DNA of 64,000 nt from AP-15 sp963787425 (lineage in GTDB: Bacteria > Pseudomonadota > Alphaproteobacteria > ATCC43930 > CGMCC-115725): positions 1,302,001-1,366,000 of the forward strand of contig CAWBCV010000001.1 of the NCBI GenBank assembly GCA_963787425.1, given 5' to 3'. Position numbers and translations under genes: made by a program. Below the pieces are notes generated by a model. It was not told where the DNA came from. It saw only the letters and a program-made list of their open reading frames with translations, and made no database searches. The stretch's first letter is position 1. Each line of letters opens with the position of its first letter. Of this stretch, positions 28,264 to 37,277 are shown piece after piece.

Positions 28264-28601
28264 CGCCCCGACAGCGCTTTGACCACAGCCGCCGCCAATC
28301 CGGCCGGGATCGAAGCCGGGATGCGCATGCGGGCCTTCCCCGCAAACTCGATCTCGATCGCCGGTGCCGCAGGGCACCCGGCGTCATCTCCGGCCGGCGC
28401 GACCAGAACCTGAGCGAAACCATGGCCGACCCTAAGCTCTCGCCGCCAGCGATAAATCTGGCCAGGGCCAATCTCTGCCCGACGAGCGATGTCCGTGACT
28501 ACCGCGCCCGGCGCCAGGCTCTCCGCAACAATCGCTCGTTTTTGCCCAGCGCTCCAACGCCGCCGCCGTTCTGGGCCTGTTATGACCTCAACCCTCGCCA
28601 T
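28260..28601 (-). CDS. tnpA: IS66 Orf1-type protein TnpA
   Basis: 113 residues. The helix-turn-helix portion is RRRRWSAGQKRAIVAESLAP then DIARRAEIGPGQIYRWRREL. Family-normal length. Coupled to tnpB by ATGA overlap. Confidence 0.9.
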   Translation of the reverse strand: MARVEVITGPERRRRWSAGQKRAIVAESLAPGAVVTDIARRAEIGPGQIYRWRRELRVGHGFAQVLVAPAGDDAGCPAAPAIEIEFAGKARMRIPASIPAGLAAAVVKALSGR

Positions 28602-28701
28602 CGCACCGTCCCTAACACCAGTGCAAACACCATCTCTTGCACCAGTGCTTACCAGCCAAACCCGCCTCAGTTAGGCAAGGCGGCCATCACCGCAGGGTTA
28701 C

Positions 28702-28709
28702 CGCGCTAA
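28702..28709. repeat. Target site duplication of the IS66 element (right)
   Basis: CGCGCTAA, matching 25867-25874. Confidence 0.85.
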
Positions 28710-29040
28710 GGGGGTGCAGCTGATTATCCTGAAGGCCGGCACGGAAAGGGAGATCGCCGGTTACTGGCCTAGTTTCCGGGTTTCCGAAACAATTGGCCGT
28801 CGAGATCGCCAGATCCGAGCCTTTAGAGCAGCGGCGGGAGTACCCCACAGACACAGAGTACGGCCGTACGGCCTGCGCGTTGCGACTCGGCAACGGCAAT
28901 GGAGTCGAAATCGAATGCATCGCGCTTGCCGGAACAAGCCCGTCTTAGACCGGCTCTGCCAAACGTGGGGCTTATCCTGCCCATAATGCGGGCATGAGCG
29001 GGTCATCGAGATCGGTCGCGATGTATCATAGTAGGTCTCC

Positions 29041-29352
29041 ACGAAGCAGCACCCGCTCGAACAGTCCGTCAGCGCCTACATAAGAGCGATGCCCTTCCTG
29101 GGGGTCGCGGTTAACGACGCGCCGGGGCCGAACAGCCGGCGCGCGTATATCGAGCGGAACGCAATCGCGCTCTTAAGCAACTGGAACGCTCCGGCACTTG
29201 ATGGGCCCTCGCCGGATTGGCTCGGCCGCAAATCCAATCGCGAGCGCGTCCGCCGAACGGGATTATGGAACAATAACCATGTCGAAGAGCAATACGATCC
29301 CACCTTTCTTTTGGTACTTGAAGAGGCCATCAAGGAGACGGCAGTAGGCTGA
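29041..29352 (+). pseudogene. Conserved hypothetical protein, C-terminal fragment
   Basis: An in-frame TAG lies just upstream, yet the frame reads HPLEQSVSAYIRAMPFLGVA, then YIERNAIALLSNWNAPALDG, PSPDWLGRKSNRERVRRTGL and WNNNHVEEQYDPTFLLVLEE. The ATG at 29089 would start inside the conserved part. The pattern resembles the end of predicted nuclease-like proteins of actinobacteria and proteobacteria, but the family is not identified with certainty. Confidence 0.5.
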
Positions 29353-29858
29353 GCGAACTGGACAGGTGCCGACGATCTTGGGAAGGCAAGTCCTGTTAAG
29401 TCGCTTCGTTTCGACCGCCGGGGAAAGAGTGCGTTGCGGCGTCTTTGCCGGCCCGTATTCCGGGGCCACTCAAGTCAGCACAGGGTCGACTGTTCCCGGA
29501 CCTCGGCCTCGGTGGGGTTTCTCCCGTTCGATAGAGACCGATAGCGCCGCCGCCGTTTAGCTGCCAAACGCGTTCCCCAGGACGTCTCCGGGCAGGCGCC
29601 TCACCGGTTGATCGACACCCAACGACTGACCGGCCACCGCGCTGATGAAATAATCCCCCGTACAGAAGGAGCGTGTTCCCCACCGCAGTCAAGGAAGCAG
29701 CCCTGAACCAATCAACCGTATTCCTGATGGCGGACAACGTGGCGCACGGATTGAGCTCGAGCCTCGAGCTAAACGACGCTCGTAAAGTTCTTGTAACCGC
29801 TTACCAGCACCCAGCACGAACGGCCCGAGCGGCAACAGCCCGAACGAAGCCGCAAAGC
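29353..29858. other. Gap without a recognised gene
   Basis: Nothing supported. Confidence 0.45.
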
Positions 29859-31370
29859 TCATATGCGCTCGCGCCGGTTCGCCCGCATGCCCTCAGGCTT
29901 GTCGAACACGATGCGGACAAAGCGCAACATCAGCAGCGCCGCGAGGCCGAAAGGTATGCAGCAGAACATGTACACCGCCGTGACGGCATGGCCGACCGCT
30001 GCTGGTTCGGTTGCGCCGCCCAGTCCGGCAATATTCGCAACTACCCCGCCAATCGCTGCGCCGAACGCCGTACCGATCGAGCGTACCGAGGTCAGGGCGG
30101 AAGCAGTGCTGCGATGTTCGTTGTCGGCCACACTGTCCATGGCGCGGGCGACTAGGTGCACGTTGTAGAGGCCGATGCCGATCCCCATCACAAAGGCGCT
30201 CAAGGTCATCAGCGCAAGTCCTGGCAGCACAGCCACGGCGGTCAGACAGGCGAGCCCCGTAGTCGCGGTCACCGGCCCAGATATAAGGGCCAAGCGCTCA
30301 CGCCTCCCCGACCACCCAGAAACGGTGAAGGTCGCGGTAGTCCATCCCAACGAGATGACGATGCTCAGGAAGTTGATCACCAATGGTGACACCCCGTGCA
30401 CGACCTGCAGCAACAACGGCAGGAACAAAGTCACCGAGGTCTGTGTCATCCCGTGCAGAGCCAGGATCCATAGCGCCAGCCCGATCGGCGCGTTGATTGA
30501 TGAAGCGCCGCGCGGAAAGAGATTGTCGGCGGCCCGCCGGTCGAACCAGAAGGTCAGGCCGACAAGCGCCACCGCAACCGCAATCAAGAGGACGCCGAGC
30601 TCCAACCCCGGCACCGATCCGCTCGCTGCGACACACAGCACACCGGCGGCCAACGTTCCGAAGCGAACAAAGGGTACGCCGGCGAAGCGGCCGCGTTCGG
30701 CCTCACCGCTGACCCGGTCAGGGATTTTCCAATAGGCGAGCCCGGCAAAAGCCAGCATCAACGGCGCCATCATCCAGAAGGAGCCGCGCCACCATTGCAT
30801 TGCCGCGAACACGCCGCCGACAATCGGTCCACTCAGATGGCAAGCGGTAAAGGTGCCTTGTGAAATCGCGATGATGCGTGTACGCAGCCGTTGGTCGAAC
30901 AGGCTTGCAATTAGTGCCATGCCGCTTCCCGAGACCAGCCCTCCGGCCCACCCCTGTACACCGCGCGCGGCAATCAGCGCGCTGATATTTGGTGCCAGCG
31001 CGCAGCACACCGTCCCCAGCGCGAAAACGCCGGCGCTGAGGGTGTAGGCGCGCCGTGCGCCGAGGTGTGACCACACCATCCCAGTCGAAGCGCCGCCAAC
31101 GATCGAGCCGATCGTGTAGAGCATCGCCGCCCAGGTATAGAAGCTCGCCCCGCCGATATCGCGAACGATGGTCGGCATGATGATGGCAATGACAAGCATC
31201 TGCGTGGCGTTCATCGCGATGCCGCCGATGACCAGCGCCGAATATAATCCGAGCCCGTTGCGGAATATCTCGCCCCACGAGCCTTTGGCGATGGCCGAGT
31301 TGATCGTCGTTGCGGGCGAGCCCTGCATAAGAGGGAGATACCCGAAGACGCTCACCGCTCGATGGCGCAA
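29859..31370 (-). CDS. MFS transporter, probable 14-TM drug/metabolite exporter
   Basis: 503 residues from the ATG at 31370; a Met at 31328 (MQGSPATTINS) could be the true start. Many hydrophobic segments fit the DHA2-type family. The first transmembrane region reads LYSALVIGGIAMNATQMLVI, followed by motif-A-like SHLGARRAYTLSAGVFALGT and the motif-C-like GWAGGLVSGSGMALIASLF. The C-terminal tail is basic. No neighbour indicates the substrate. Confidence 0.82.
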   Translation of the reverse strand: MRHRAVSVFGYLPLMQGSPATTINSAIAKGSWGEIFRNGLGLYSALVIGGIAMNATQMLVIAIIMPTIVRDIGGASFYTWAAMLYTIGSIVGGASTGMVWSHLGARRAYTLSAGVFALGTVCCALAPNISALIAARGVQGWAGGLVSGSGMALIASLFDQRLRTRIIAISQGTFTACHLSGPIVGGVFAAMQWWRGSFWMMAPLMLAFAGLAYWKIPDRVSGEAERGRFAGVPFVRFGTLAAGVLCVAASGSVPGLELGVLLIAVAVALVGLTFWFDRRAADNLFPRGASSINAPIGLALWILALHGMTQTSVTLFLPLLLQVVHGVSPLVINFLSIVISLGWTTATFTVSGWSGRRERLALISGPVTATTGLACLTAVAVLPGLALMTLSAFVMGIGIGLYNVHLVARAMDSVADNEHRSTASALTSVRSIGTAFGAAIGGVVANIAGLGGATEPAAVGHAVTAVYMFCCIPFGLAALLMLRFVRIVFDKPEGMRANRRERI

Positions 31371-31510
31371 TTTTAGGCATCAGCCGCGCGTTGTTATCGC
31401 TTCGAGGGCGCGGTGCCGCCGCTGCGCCGATGAACAGATTTTGCTTACTTGGTATGAGCTGGGCGACCCATTATTGGTCCACACCCAGCCCAATTCCATT
31501 CCAGGCCGTC

Positions 31511-33135
31511 CCTAAGCCGGCGAAGCCGGAACCAAACAGGTTAAAATAGACGCAGGAGACGCGGGGAGCAGGAGGGGAGGTTGAGGCAGCCGCTGACGGA
31601 GCGTTACCGCGAGCGCCTCGCCGGGGTGCTCTCCTGCTATGACCGGATCATCGTCACCGGCACGCTGCCGGGAGCCTGTTACGCGAAGGGAATGACGGGA
31701 TTTCTTTCTGCGCGGCAGATCCGGATCTTCGACTATCCGCGATTTGCCGAACCACTTCGCGATCGAGTACGCGAGCGCGCCGCCGAGTTGGCGAGTGCCG
31801 CTGGCATTACCATCGAACACATTGCCAAGAACCACATCCGCAAGGAGGACGTCGTCGCCAGGGTGCTTGTCGTCCGCGGCGACCGTCCCGGCCTGGTGCA
31901 TATCATCTCGGCGATGGAAGCCTGCCACACCTACAAGCCCTGGCATGACAAGCACACGCATCGCACCTTCTTGCGGCCGGATACTGGCAAATGCCTGCAT
32001 TACTACTTCTACTTCATCGACGCCGAGTTGGGCCTGATCTATCTGCGCGTGCCGACCTGGTGCCCGTTCCGTCTGCAGTTCTATTGCAATGGGCATAGCT
32101 GGCTGGCCCGCCAACTCACCGCCGCCGGCGTCGGTTTCACCCTTGCCGACAACGCCTTTCTGCGCATTGACGACTGGGAGCGCGCGCAGGCCCTCGCCGA
32201 CACCCTCTCGCCCGACCACCTGCATCGCATCCTCGATCACTATGCCCAGCAGTGCTGTCCGGTGCTCGACGTCTTCGCCCAGTCCTACCACTGGAGTTTC
32301 ATGCAGGTCGAATACGCCACTGATCTGGTGTTCCGCACGCCGGCCATCCTCAAACCCCTCTATGAACAGCTTTCCCGGCAAGCCATCCTGACCGTCAAAG
32401 CCGAACACGTCGCCACCTTTCTCGGCCACAAGATCACTGCCCAACTCGCCCAAGAGATCGGCAGCCAATTCACCACGCGTATCGAGGGCACCTGCGTCAA
32501 GCATCGTTTCAGTAAGTCCTCGATCAAGATCTACGACAAATTCGGCCTCGTCCTACGTATCGAGACGACCACCAACGACGTCTCCGCTTTCAAGCACTAC
32601 CGCAAGGTGGAACATCGCCAAGGCCCGGCAACTCGCGCCCTGGCCCCCGTCAGAAAGACCATCTACAGCCTCAAGGACTTGCGTGAGATCTTGCTAAGCT
32701 GCAATCGCCGTTACCTTGAATACCTCTCCAGTCTGGACGACTTCTCGGCTGGCATCCGGACGCTCGACCGTCTCACCCAACCCCGTCCGCTCAAAGGCCG
32801 AAACCTCAAGGGCCTCAACTTTTTCAGCCGCGCCGAACAGACCCTGCTCGCCGCCCTCCAGCGTCCTGGCTTCAATATCGCCGGTCTCCGCCGCGCCGAC
32901 CTACTGCCGCTCCTCGGCCAATCCTCTCCCGCCACCCTATCCCGACAACTCGCCCGTGTGCGCCATCTCGGCATCATCAAACGCGTCCTCGGTACCTATC
33001 GCTACTATCTCACCCGCGCTGGCCGCGCCGCCATCGCTGCCGGCCGCCGTCTCACCGAACACACCATCATTCCTGCTCTGGCCTGACAAATCTGCTCACA
33101 AAATGCAAACACTCAGGTCGTAAGCGACTAAAGGG
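31511..33135 (+). mobile_element. Candidate unclassified mobile element, full copy (right end uncertain)
   Basis: The first ~600 bp (31511 to about 32130) recur almost unchanged on the opposite strand at about 57492-58109. The shared left end is CCCTAAGCCGGCGAAGCCGG, with an internal hairpin CCGGC-GAA-GCCGG. In the second copy this end abuts a truncated ABC substrate-binding gene, which defines it as a boundary. The right end cannot be fixed; a possible partner is the AAAGGG near 33130-33135. It holds a single gene. Confidence 0.5.
31581..33086 (+). CDS. Unclassified conserved protein of the candidate element, C-terminal winged helix
   Basis: 501 residues from TTG at 31581, directly after GGAGGGGAGG. 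Not a DDE, HUH or serine/tyrosine recombinase by visible motifs. The N-terminal half has YDRIIVTGTLPGACYAKGMT, EHIAKNHIRKEDVVARVL, KCLHYYFYFIDAELGLIYLR and VPTWCPFRLQFYCNGH. The middle KSSIKIYDKFGLVLRIETT resembles Rep-like K-x-Y-x-K-x-G-x-x-L-R-x-E segments. The C-terminus QSSPATLSRQLARVRHLGII then GTYRYYLTRAGRAAIAAGR looks like a winged helix. The repeat nature of the gene, not homology, is the evidence for mobility. Confidence 0.7.
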   Translation: MRQPLTERYRERLAGVLSCYDRIIVTGTLPGACYAKGMTGFLSARQIRIFDYPRFAEPLRDRVRERAAELASAAGITIEHIAKNHIRKEDVVARVLVVRGDRPGLVHIISAMEACHTYKPWHDKHTHRTFLRPDTGKCLHYYFYFIDAELGLIYLRVPTWCPFRLQFYCNGHSWLARQLTAAGVGFTLADNAFLRIDDWERAQALADTLSPDHLHRILDHYAQQCCPVLDVFAQSYHWSFMQVEYATDLVFRTPAILKPLYEQLSRQAILTVKAEHVATFLGHKITAQLAQEIGSQFTTRIEGTCVKHRFSKSSIKIYDKFGLVLRIETTTNDVSAFKHYRKVEHRQGPATRALAPVRKTIYSLKDLREILLSCNRRYLEYLSSLDDFSAGIRTLDRLTQPRPLKGRNLKGLNFFSRAEQTLLAALQRPGFNIAGLRRADLLPLLGQSSPATLSRQLARVRHLGIIKRVLGTYRYYLTRAGRAAIAAGRRLTEHTIIPALA

Positions 33136-33384
33136 ATGTGCACGGTGCTTATCCCAGCGCTCGGCACGCGGCTGACCCCAACGGAATCGAAGCCGAAGCC
33201 TGGCTCTGGCCGAGGGACCGCGAAGCCGGATCGGACCCACTTAGCACCGACCTATTGGTTGCGGGAAAGGCTTCGAGGTCCGCCGTCAGTCAGCTTGCTA
33301 CCACACATCGGCGGGATCAAGCGCATGCCGACGAAAAAACGGGCCAGGGGACCGGCCTCAGCGAGCGATTCCATGGAGCCAGGT
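33136..33384. other. Short gap without a recognised gene
   Basis: No supported gene between the candidate element and the tRNA-like cluster. Confidence 0.4.
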
Positions 33385-33440
33385 CAGGTTCGCACTCAAC
33401 TTTCCGCTGGAGGAAAGGAGATTCGAACTGTCGGTCCCGC
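33385..33440 (-). repeat. tRNA-Ser-like 3' module, copy 4
   Basis: Minus strand: GCGGGACCGACAGTTCGAAT, CTCCTTTCCTCCAGCGGAAA, then GTTGAGTGCGAACCTG. First of three copies within 400 bp. Confidence 0.55.
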
Positions 33441-33558
33441 CGTGAAGGAGAAGCCGTTCCGACGCGCCATATGGCTACTATTCGCGCGAACCTACAGGAC
33501 GTCCGGTCTCGCCGATGAAATCGGCACATCGCGGATTAAAAAATTTACGCTGCCTTGA

Positions 33559-33608
33559 CGTGGGACCGAGGGTTCGAACGGCGCCATCGAGCGCAGCGTC
33601 GTACAAAC
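33559..33608 (+). repeat. tRNA-Ser-like 3' module, copy 8 (degenerate)
   Basis: GTGGGACCGAGGGTTCGAAC is clear; the acceptor-like strand and tail (GCGCAGCGTCGTACAAACC) are degraded. Confidence 0.4.
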
Positions 33609-33696
33609 CCGATCGACCGTAGACCACGACTTGATGCATCGACATATTTGGGGCGCGCAAGACGACATGCTGCCTATGGCCATGGAAGGCACCGGT

Positions 33697-33752
33697 GAGA
33701 CAGACTCCTTGGCGGAGCGAGAGGAATTCGAACCCTCGGTCGCTCTTGAGCG
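33697..33752 (-). repeat. tRNA-Ser-like 3' module, copy 9 (closest to a real tRNA end)
   Basis: Minus strand: GCGACCGAGGGTTCGAATTC, then CTCTCGCTCCGCCA. This matches a tRNA-Ser T-arm, a 7-nt acceptor strand, discriminator G and CCA. Upstream sequence does not fold as the rest of a tRNA. It adjoins the aldehyde dehydrogenase fragment. Confidence 0.6.
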
Positions 33753-33756
33753 AATG

Positions 33757-33903
33757 GTCAGCTTCGCAAAAGAGCCCTACGGTGGCTACAAGGAGAGCAG
33801 TATCGGTCGCGAATTCTCGCTGGAAGACATGCTCGACAGCTTCACCCAGCGCAAGAACGTAACCGGGCCGGGCTTAGGAGAGATAACATGCATCCGGCTT
33901 TGA
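33757..33903 (+). pseudogene. Aldehyde dehydrogenase, C-terminal remnant
   Basis: SFAKEPYGGYKESSIGREFS then LEDMLDSFTQRKNVT is the standard end of NAD-dependent aldehyde dehydrogenases (P-F-G-G-x-K-x-S-G-x-G-R-E). The catalytic Cys/Glu domain is missing. The fragment starts a few bases from tRNA-Ser-like copy 9 and runs into the start of the SDR gene, so it was probably the first gene of this operon. Confidence 0.75.
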
Positions 33904-34733
33904 CCGAAGGCCGCGCCGCGGTCATCACCGGCGGGGCGAGCGGCATCGGCCTCGCGGCGGCGAAGCGGTTCGCCTCGCTGGGCATGAAGATCTGCCTCGC
34001 CGATCTGAGCCAAGACGCACTCGACCGCGCCGCAGCCGAGATGCCGGGCGCAACCGTCATCACGGTGCCGACCGATGTCAGCAAAATGGACGAGGTCTTG
34101 CGGCTCAAGGAGCGGGCCTACGCCGCGTTCGGCGGGGTTGCGGTGTTGATGAACAATGCCGGCACCTCGCCGGGCGGCGGCCCGTGGGACCATTATGAGC
34201 GCTGGCAGCGCGTGCTCGGGGTCAATTTGTGGGGCGTCGTCAACGGGGTGCACGCCTTCTCCCAGGCGATGATCGACCAGCAGACGCCCGGCGCGATCGT
34301 CAACACCGGCTCGAAGCAGGGCATCACCTGCCCGCCCGGCGACACCGCCTACAACATCACCAAGGCCGGGGTGAAGGTATTGACCGAGGGGCTGGCATAT
34401 GCGCTGCGCACCGTAGCGGGCTGCCGGCTCACCGCGCATCTCCTGGTGCCGGGCTCGACCTTTACCGGCATGACCGCGCGCGGCCGTACCGAGAAGCCGC
34501 CCGGCGCCTGGACGCCGGAGCAGGTCGTCCACTTCATGCTCGCAGCGATGGCGGCGGGCGATTTCTACATCATCTGCCCCGACAACGACGTGACCCGCGA
34601 CATCGACAACCGCCGAATCTTGTGGGCGGCCGAGGACCTCATCCGCAACCGCCCGGCGCTGTCGCGCTGGCATCCGGATTACGCCGACGAGTTCGCCGAA
34701 TTTCTGACCCTGGAAGCGCCGTTTCGGCGCTGA
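33888..34733 (+). CDS. Short-chain dehydrogenase/reductase
   Basis: 281 residues. Cofactor motif AAVITGGASGIGLAAAKRFA, then the Asp in CLADLSQ that favours NAD, MNNAGTS, the active-site Ser in VNTGSKQG and YNITKAG (Y-x-x-x-K). ATG at 33888 after TAGGAGAG. It is the first intact gene of a run of four catabolic genes on the plus strand. The C-terminus (HPDYADEFAEFLTLEAPFRR) is unusual for a simple SDR and may cap the substrate pocket. Substrate not known. Confidence 0.88.
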   Translation: MHPALTEGRAAVITGGASGIGLAAAKRFASLGMKICLADLSQDALDRAAAEMPGATVITVPTDVSKMDEVLRLKERAYAAFGGVAVLMNNAGTSPGGGPWDHYERWQRVLGVNLWGVVNGVHAFSQAMIDQQTPGAIVNTGSKQGITCPPGDTAYNITKAGVKVLTEGLAYALRTVAGCRLTAHLLVPGSTFTGMTARGRTEKPPGAWTPEQVVHFMLAAMAAGDFYIICPDNDVTRDIDNRRILWAAEDLIRNRPALSRWHPDYADEFAEFLTLEAPFRR

Positions 34734-34750
34734 CCGATGAAGGAGGTTCT

Positions 34751-35668
34751 ATGACCGAATTGACAAAGCGCGAACTCGGACGCACCGGTCTCGAGGTAAC
34801 GATGCTCGGCTACGGCGCGATGGAGCTGCGCGGCGCGCCGCGCGCCCGCGACATCAGTGAAGCCCAGGCCGAAACGATCCTCAACGCAGTGCTCGATTCC
34901 GGGATCAACTACATTGACACGTCGATCGATTACGGGCTCAGCGAGGAGCGCATCGGCCGCTACATCGGGCATCGGCGCGATGAGTATTATCTCGCCAGCA
35001 AATGCGGCTGCCTGGTCGGCGCGCCGCCGGTGCCGCGCGGCGACCGCAATCCGCATGTGTTCACGCCGGAGAACATTATCGCCGGGGTCGAGCAGAGCTT
35101 GGGCCGCATGCAGACCGATCATCTCGATGTGGTGCAGTTCCACAGCTCGCCATCGCAGCAGACGCTTCAAGACAATGGCGCGGGCGATGCGCTGCTTAAA
35201 CTGAAGGACGCCGGCAAGGTGCGGTTCATCGGGATGTCCGGCACCTTTCCTAATCTGAAAGATCACATAGCGATGGGCATCTTCGATGTCTTTCAGATTC
35301 CCTATTCGGCCGTCGAGCGGGAGCACGAGACGGCGATTACGGCGGCGTCGCAAGCCGGAGCGGGCATCGTCATTCGCGGCGGCGCGGCGAAGGGCGCGCC
35401 GGCGCCAGCCAAGCAGGCCGGGATGCAATGGGACCGCTGGGCGCAGGCCGGCCTCGACGATCAGTTGCAGGGGATGACCCCGGTCGAATTCGTCCTACGC
35501 TTTACCTTCTCGCACCCGGACATGGACACGACTATCGTCGGTACCGTGAACCCGGCGCATCTCCATGCCAATCTGGCTGCACTACGTGACGGGCCGCTGC
35601 CGCCGGACCTTTACGCCGAGGCAAAGCGCCGTCTCGCCGCCGCTGGCCTCGCGCCGCAGGCCATGTAG
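34751..35668 (+). CDS. Aldo/keto reductase
   Basis: 305 residues. KRELGRTGLEVTMLGYGAME opens the barrel; YIDTSIDYGLSEERIG gives the Asp and Tyr, YYLASKCG the Lys and VVQFHSSPSQ the His. MTPVEFVLRFTFSHPDMDTT then IVGTVNPAHL is the cofactor-binding end. The ATG at 34751 follows AGGAGG; 17 bp separate it from the SDR stop. Same operon. Confidence 0.88.
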   Translation: MTELTKRELGRTGLEVTMLGYGAMELRGAPRARDISEAQAETILNAVLDSGINYIDTSIDYGLSEERIGRYIGHRRDEYYLASKCGCLVGAPPVPRGDRNPHVFTPENIIAGVEQSLGRMQTDHLDVVQFHSSPSQQTLQDNGAGDALLKLKDAGKVRFIGMSGTFPNLKDHIAMGIFDVFQIPYSAVEREHETAITAASQAGAGIVIRGGAAKGAPAPAKQAGMQWDRWAQAGLDDQLQGMTPVEFVLRFTFSHPDMDTTIVGTVNPAHLHANLAALRDGPLPPDLYAEAKRRLAAAGLAPQAM

Positions 35669-35680
35669 GGAGCTGCGCCG

Positions 35681-36625
35681 ATGAGCTTCAAGATCCTGCT
35701 GCTGGCACCCGATGCCGACCCCTCTTGGCCCGAGAAAATCTGGCGCGCAGTGCCTGGCGTCGTCGTTAACACGTACAGCAATCCGCAGGACGCCCTCGAC
35801 GACATCGCCGATGCCGACGCCGCCTACGGCACGGTGCCGCCCGAGCTGCTCGCCCGCGCCAGGAAGCTGCGCTGGATCTGTGCGGCCCGTGCCGGGCTCG
35901 GCGGCGCCTGGTTCTACGACGCGCTGGTCAACAGCGACGTCCTGGTCACCAACATGCGCGGCAGCTACAACGAGCACCTCGCCGCCCATGCCGTCGCGTT
36001 CCTCCTCGCCTTCGCCCGCCGCTTCGATCACTACCTGCCACAAAAGCGCTGGCAGCGAGGCCCGCAAATGATCGATCTGCCGGAGCAGACCGTGTTAATC
36101 GTTGGGGTCGGCGGCGCCGGCGGCGAGACCAGTAAGCTTTGCGCCGCGCTCGCCATGCGGGTGCTCGGCATCGACCCGCGGATGACCGAACTGCCGCCCG
36201 GGATGAGCGACCTGGCAACCCCCGAGCGGCTGGGGGAGCGATTGGGCGAAGCCGATTTCGTGATCCTGACGACACCCGAGACGCCGGACACCGTAGGCAT
36301 GTTCAATGCGCGGCTGTTCGCGCGGATGAAGCGCGGTGCACATTTTATCAATATTGCCCGCGGCCGCTGCGTCGTGACCGACGATCTCGTTGCGGCTCTC
36401 CGCAGCGGCCACCTCGCCGGCGCCGGCCTCGACGTCGCGGACCCCGAGCCATTGCCGCCCGATCACCCGCTGTGGAGCATGCCGAACGTGCTGATCACCC
36501 CGCATGTTGCGATCTACGGCACCCCCTACCGCGACAAATGGGAGGCGATGCTGATCGAAAACTGCCGCCGCTTTGCCGCCGGGCAACCGTTGCTCAATAT
36601 CGTCGACAAGGAGAAATGGTTCTGA
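35681..36625 (+). CDS. D-2-hydroxyacid dehydrogenase family protein
   Basis: 314 residues. The NAD motif is LIVGVGGAGGETSKLCAALA. The catalytic Arg is in FINIARGRCVVTDDLVAALR, the Glu region in GLDVADPEPLPPDHPLW and the His in NVLITPHVAIYGTPYRDKW. The N-terminal domain is of glyoxylate/hydroxypyruvate reductase type. It begins 13 bp after the aldo/keto reductase stop. Confidence 0.88.
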   Translation: MSFKILLLAPDADPSWPEKIWRAVPGVVVNTYSNPQDALDDIADADAAYGTVPPELLARARKLRWICAARAGLGGAWFYDALVNSDVLVTNMRGSYNEHLAAHAVAFLLAFARRFDHYLPQKRWQRGPQMIDLPEQTVLIVGVGGAGGETSKLCAALAMRVLGIDPRMTELPPGMSDLATPERLGERLGEADFVILTTPETPDTVGMFNARLFARMKRGAHFINIARGRCVVTDDLVAALRSGHLAGAGLDVADPEPLPPDHPLWSMPNVLITPHVAIYGTPYRDKWEAMLIENCRRFAAGQPLLNIVDKEKWF

Positions 36626-37277
36626 TGCGGCTGATCCATCTTCCTTCAAATTTCGTCATCGCCGGGCGGCCGTTGTCGCGAGGAGCAAGGGCGGGACCGA
36701 GTCGGTTGGGAACGGCCGAGCGGTCGGATCGGGAAAGCTTTTTAACTGCGCTGGGTCGCTGCGCGCCCGGTTGTGAAATGAATTGGCTCGACCCCGGTGG
36801 TTCGATCGCGGTCACGCGAATGGCCGGAATCGGCGCACTGCAGCCGATCATGGTCCGATGGCAATTCGACAGGAATTTACGCCGAAGCTGCGCTTGCCGT
36901 GGGATGGGCTTCAGGAATTATGGGTCCCAGTCAAAGTCGCGGGCGATGGCGGCGAGGCGTATAGTTTAACACGGCGTGTCAAACCCTAGCATCCAAGGCA
37001 GGAGCCGATGTTCACAAGCTTCACTTCACTCGGCCTGCGAAGGCTCCAGGTCGGGAGCGGCCGGCCGTTTCACGGTCATCCGAGCACACTCGGTAACACC
37101 CAGGCCGCGCCGCTGCGATGTTCAGGCGCGCCAAACTCGGCCTGGCGCCATCAGACAGCAGGTTTTAATCTTCCTTTCGCGAGGCGCGATGCCAAGTCCG
37201 ATCGATGACCCGAAAAGAGGGGTATGAGACGCCGACGACCAATGGCGCCGCCGGCGAGCGATAGAGGGAGGACAGGA
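36626..37277. other. Gap of about 650 bp inside the catabolic run
   Basis: No supported gene in either strand. Confidence 0.5.

Larger units (their letters stand above)
25875..28701 (-). mobile_element. Complete IS66-family element with an extra gene
   Basis: 2827 bp. The ends read GTTTCCATTCGGTGA (left) and GTAACCCTGCGGTGA (right, reverse complement) and are flanked by a perfect 8-bp repeat, the IS66 hallmark. Gene order on the minus strand is tnpA, tnpB, tnpC and a 96-codon extra gene. All frames are intact, so the element may be active. Confidence 0.9.

Noticed and set aside
31512..32504. 330-codon minus-strand frame
   Set aside because: Antisense to the candidate element gene, which has family-like composition on the plus strand.
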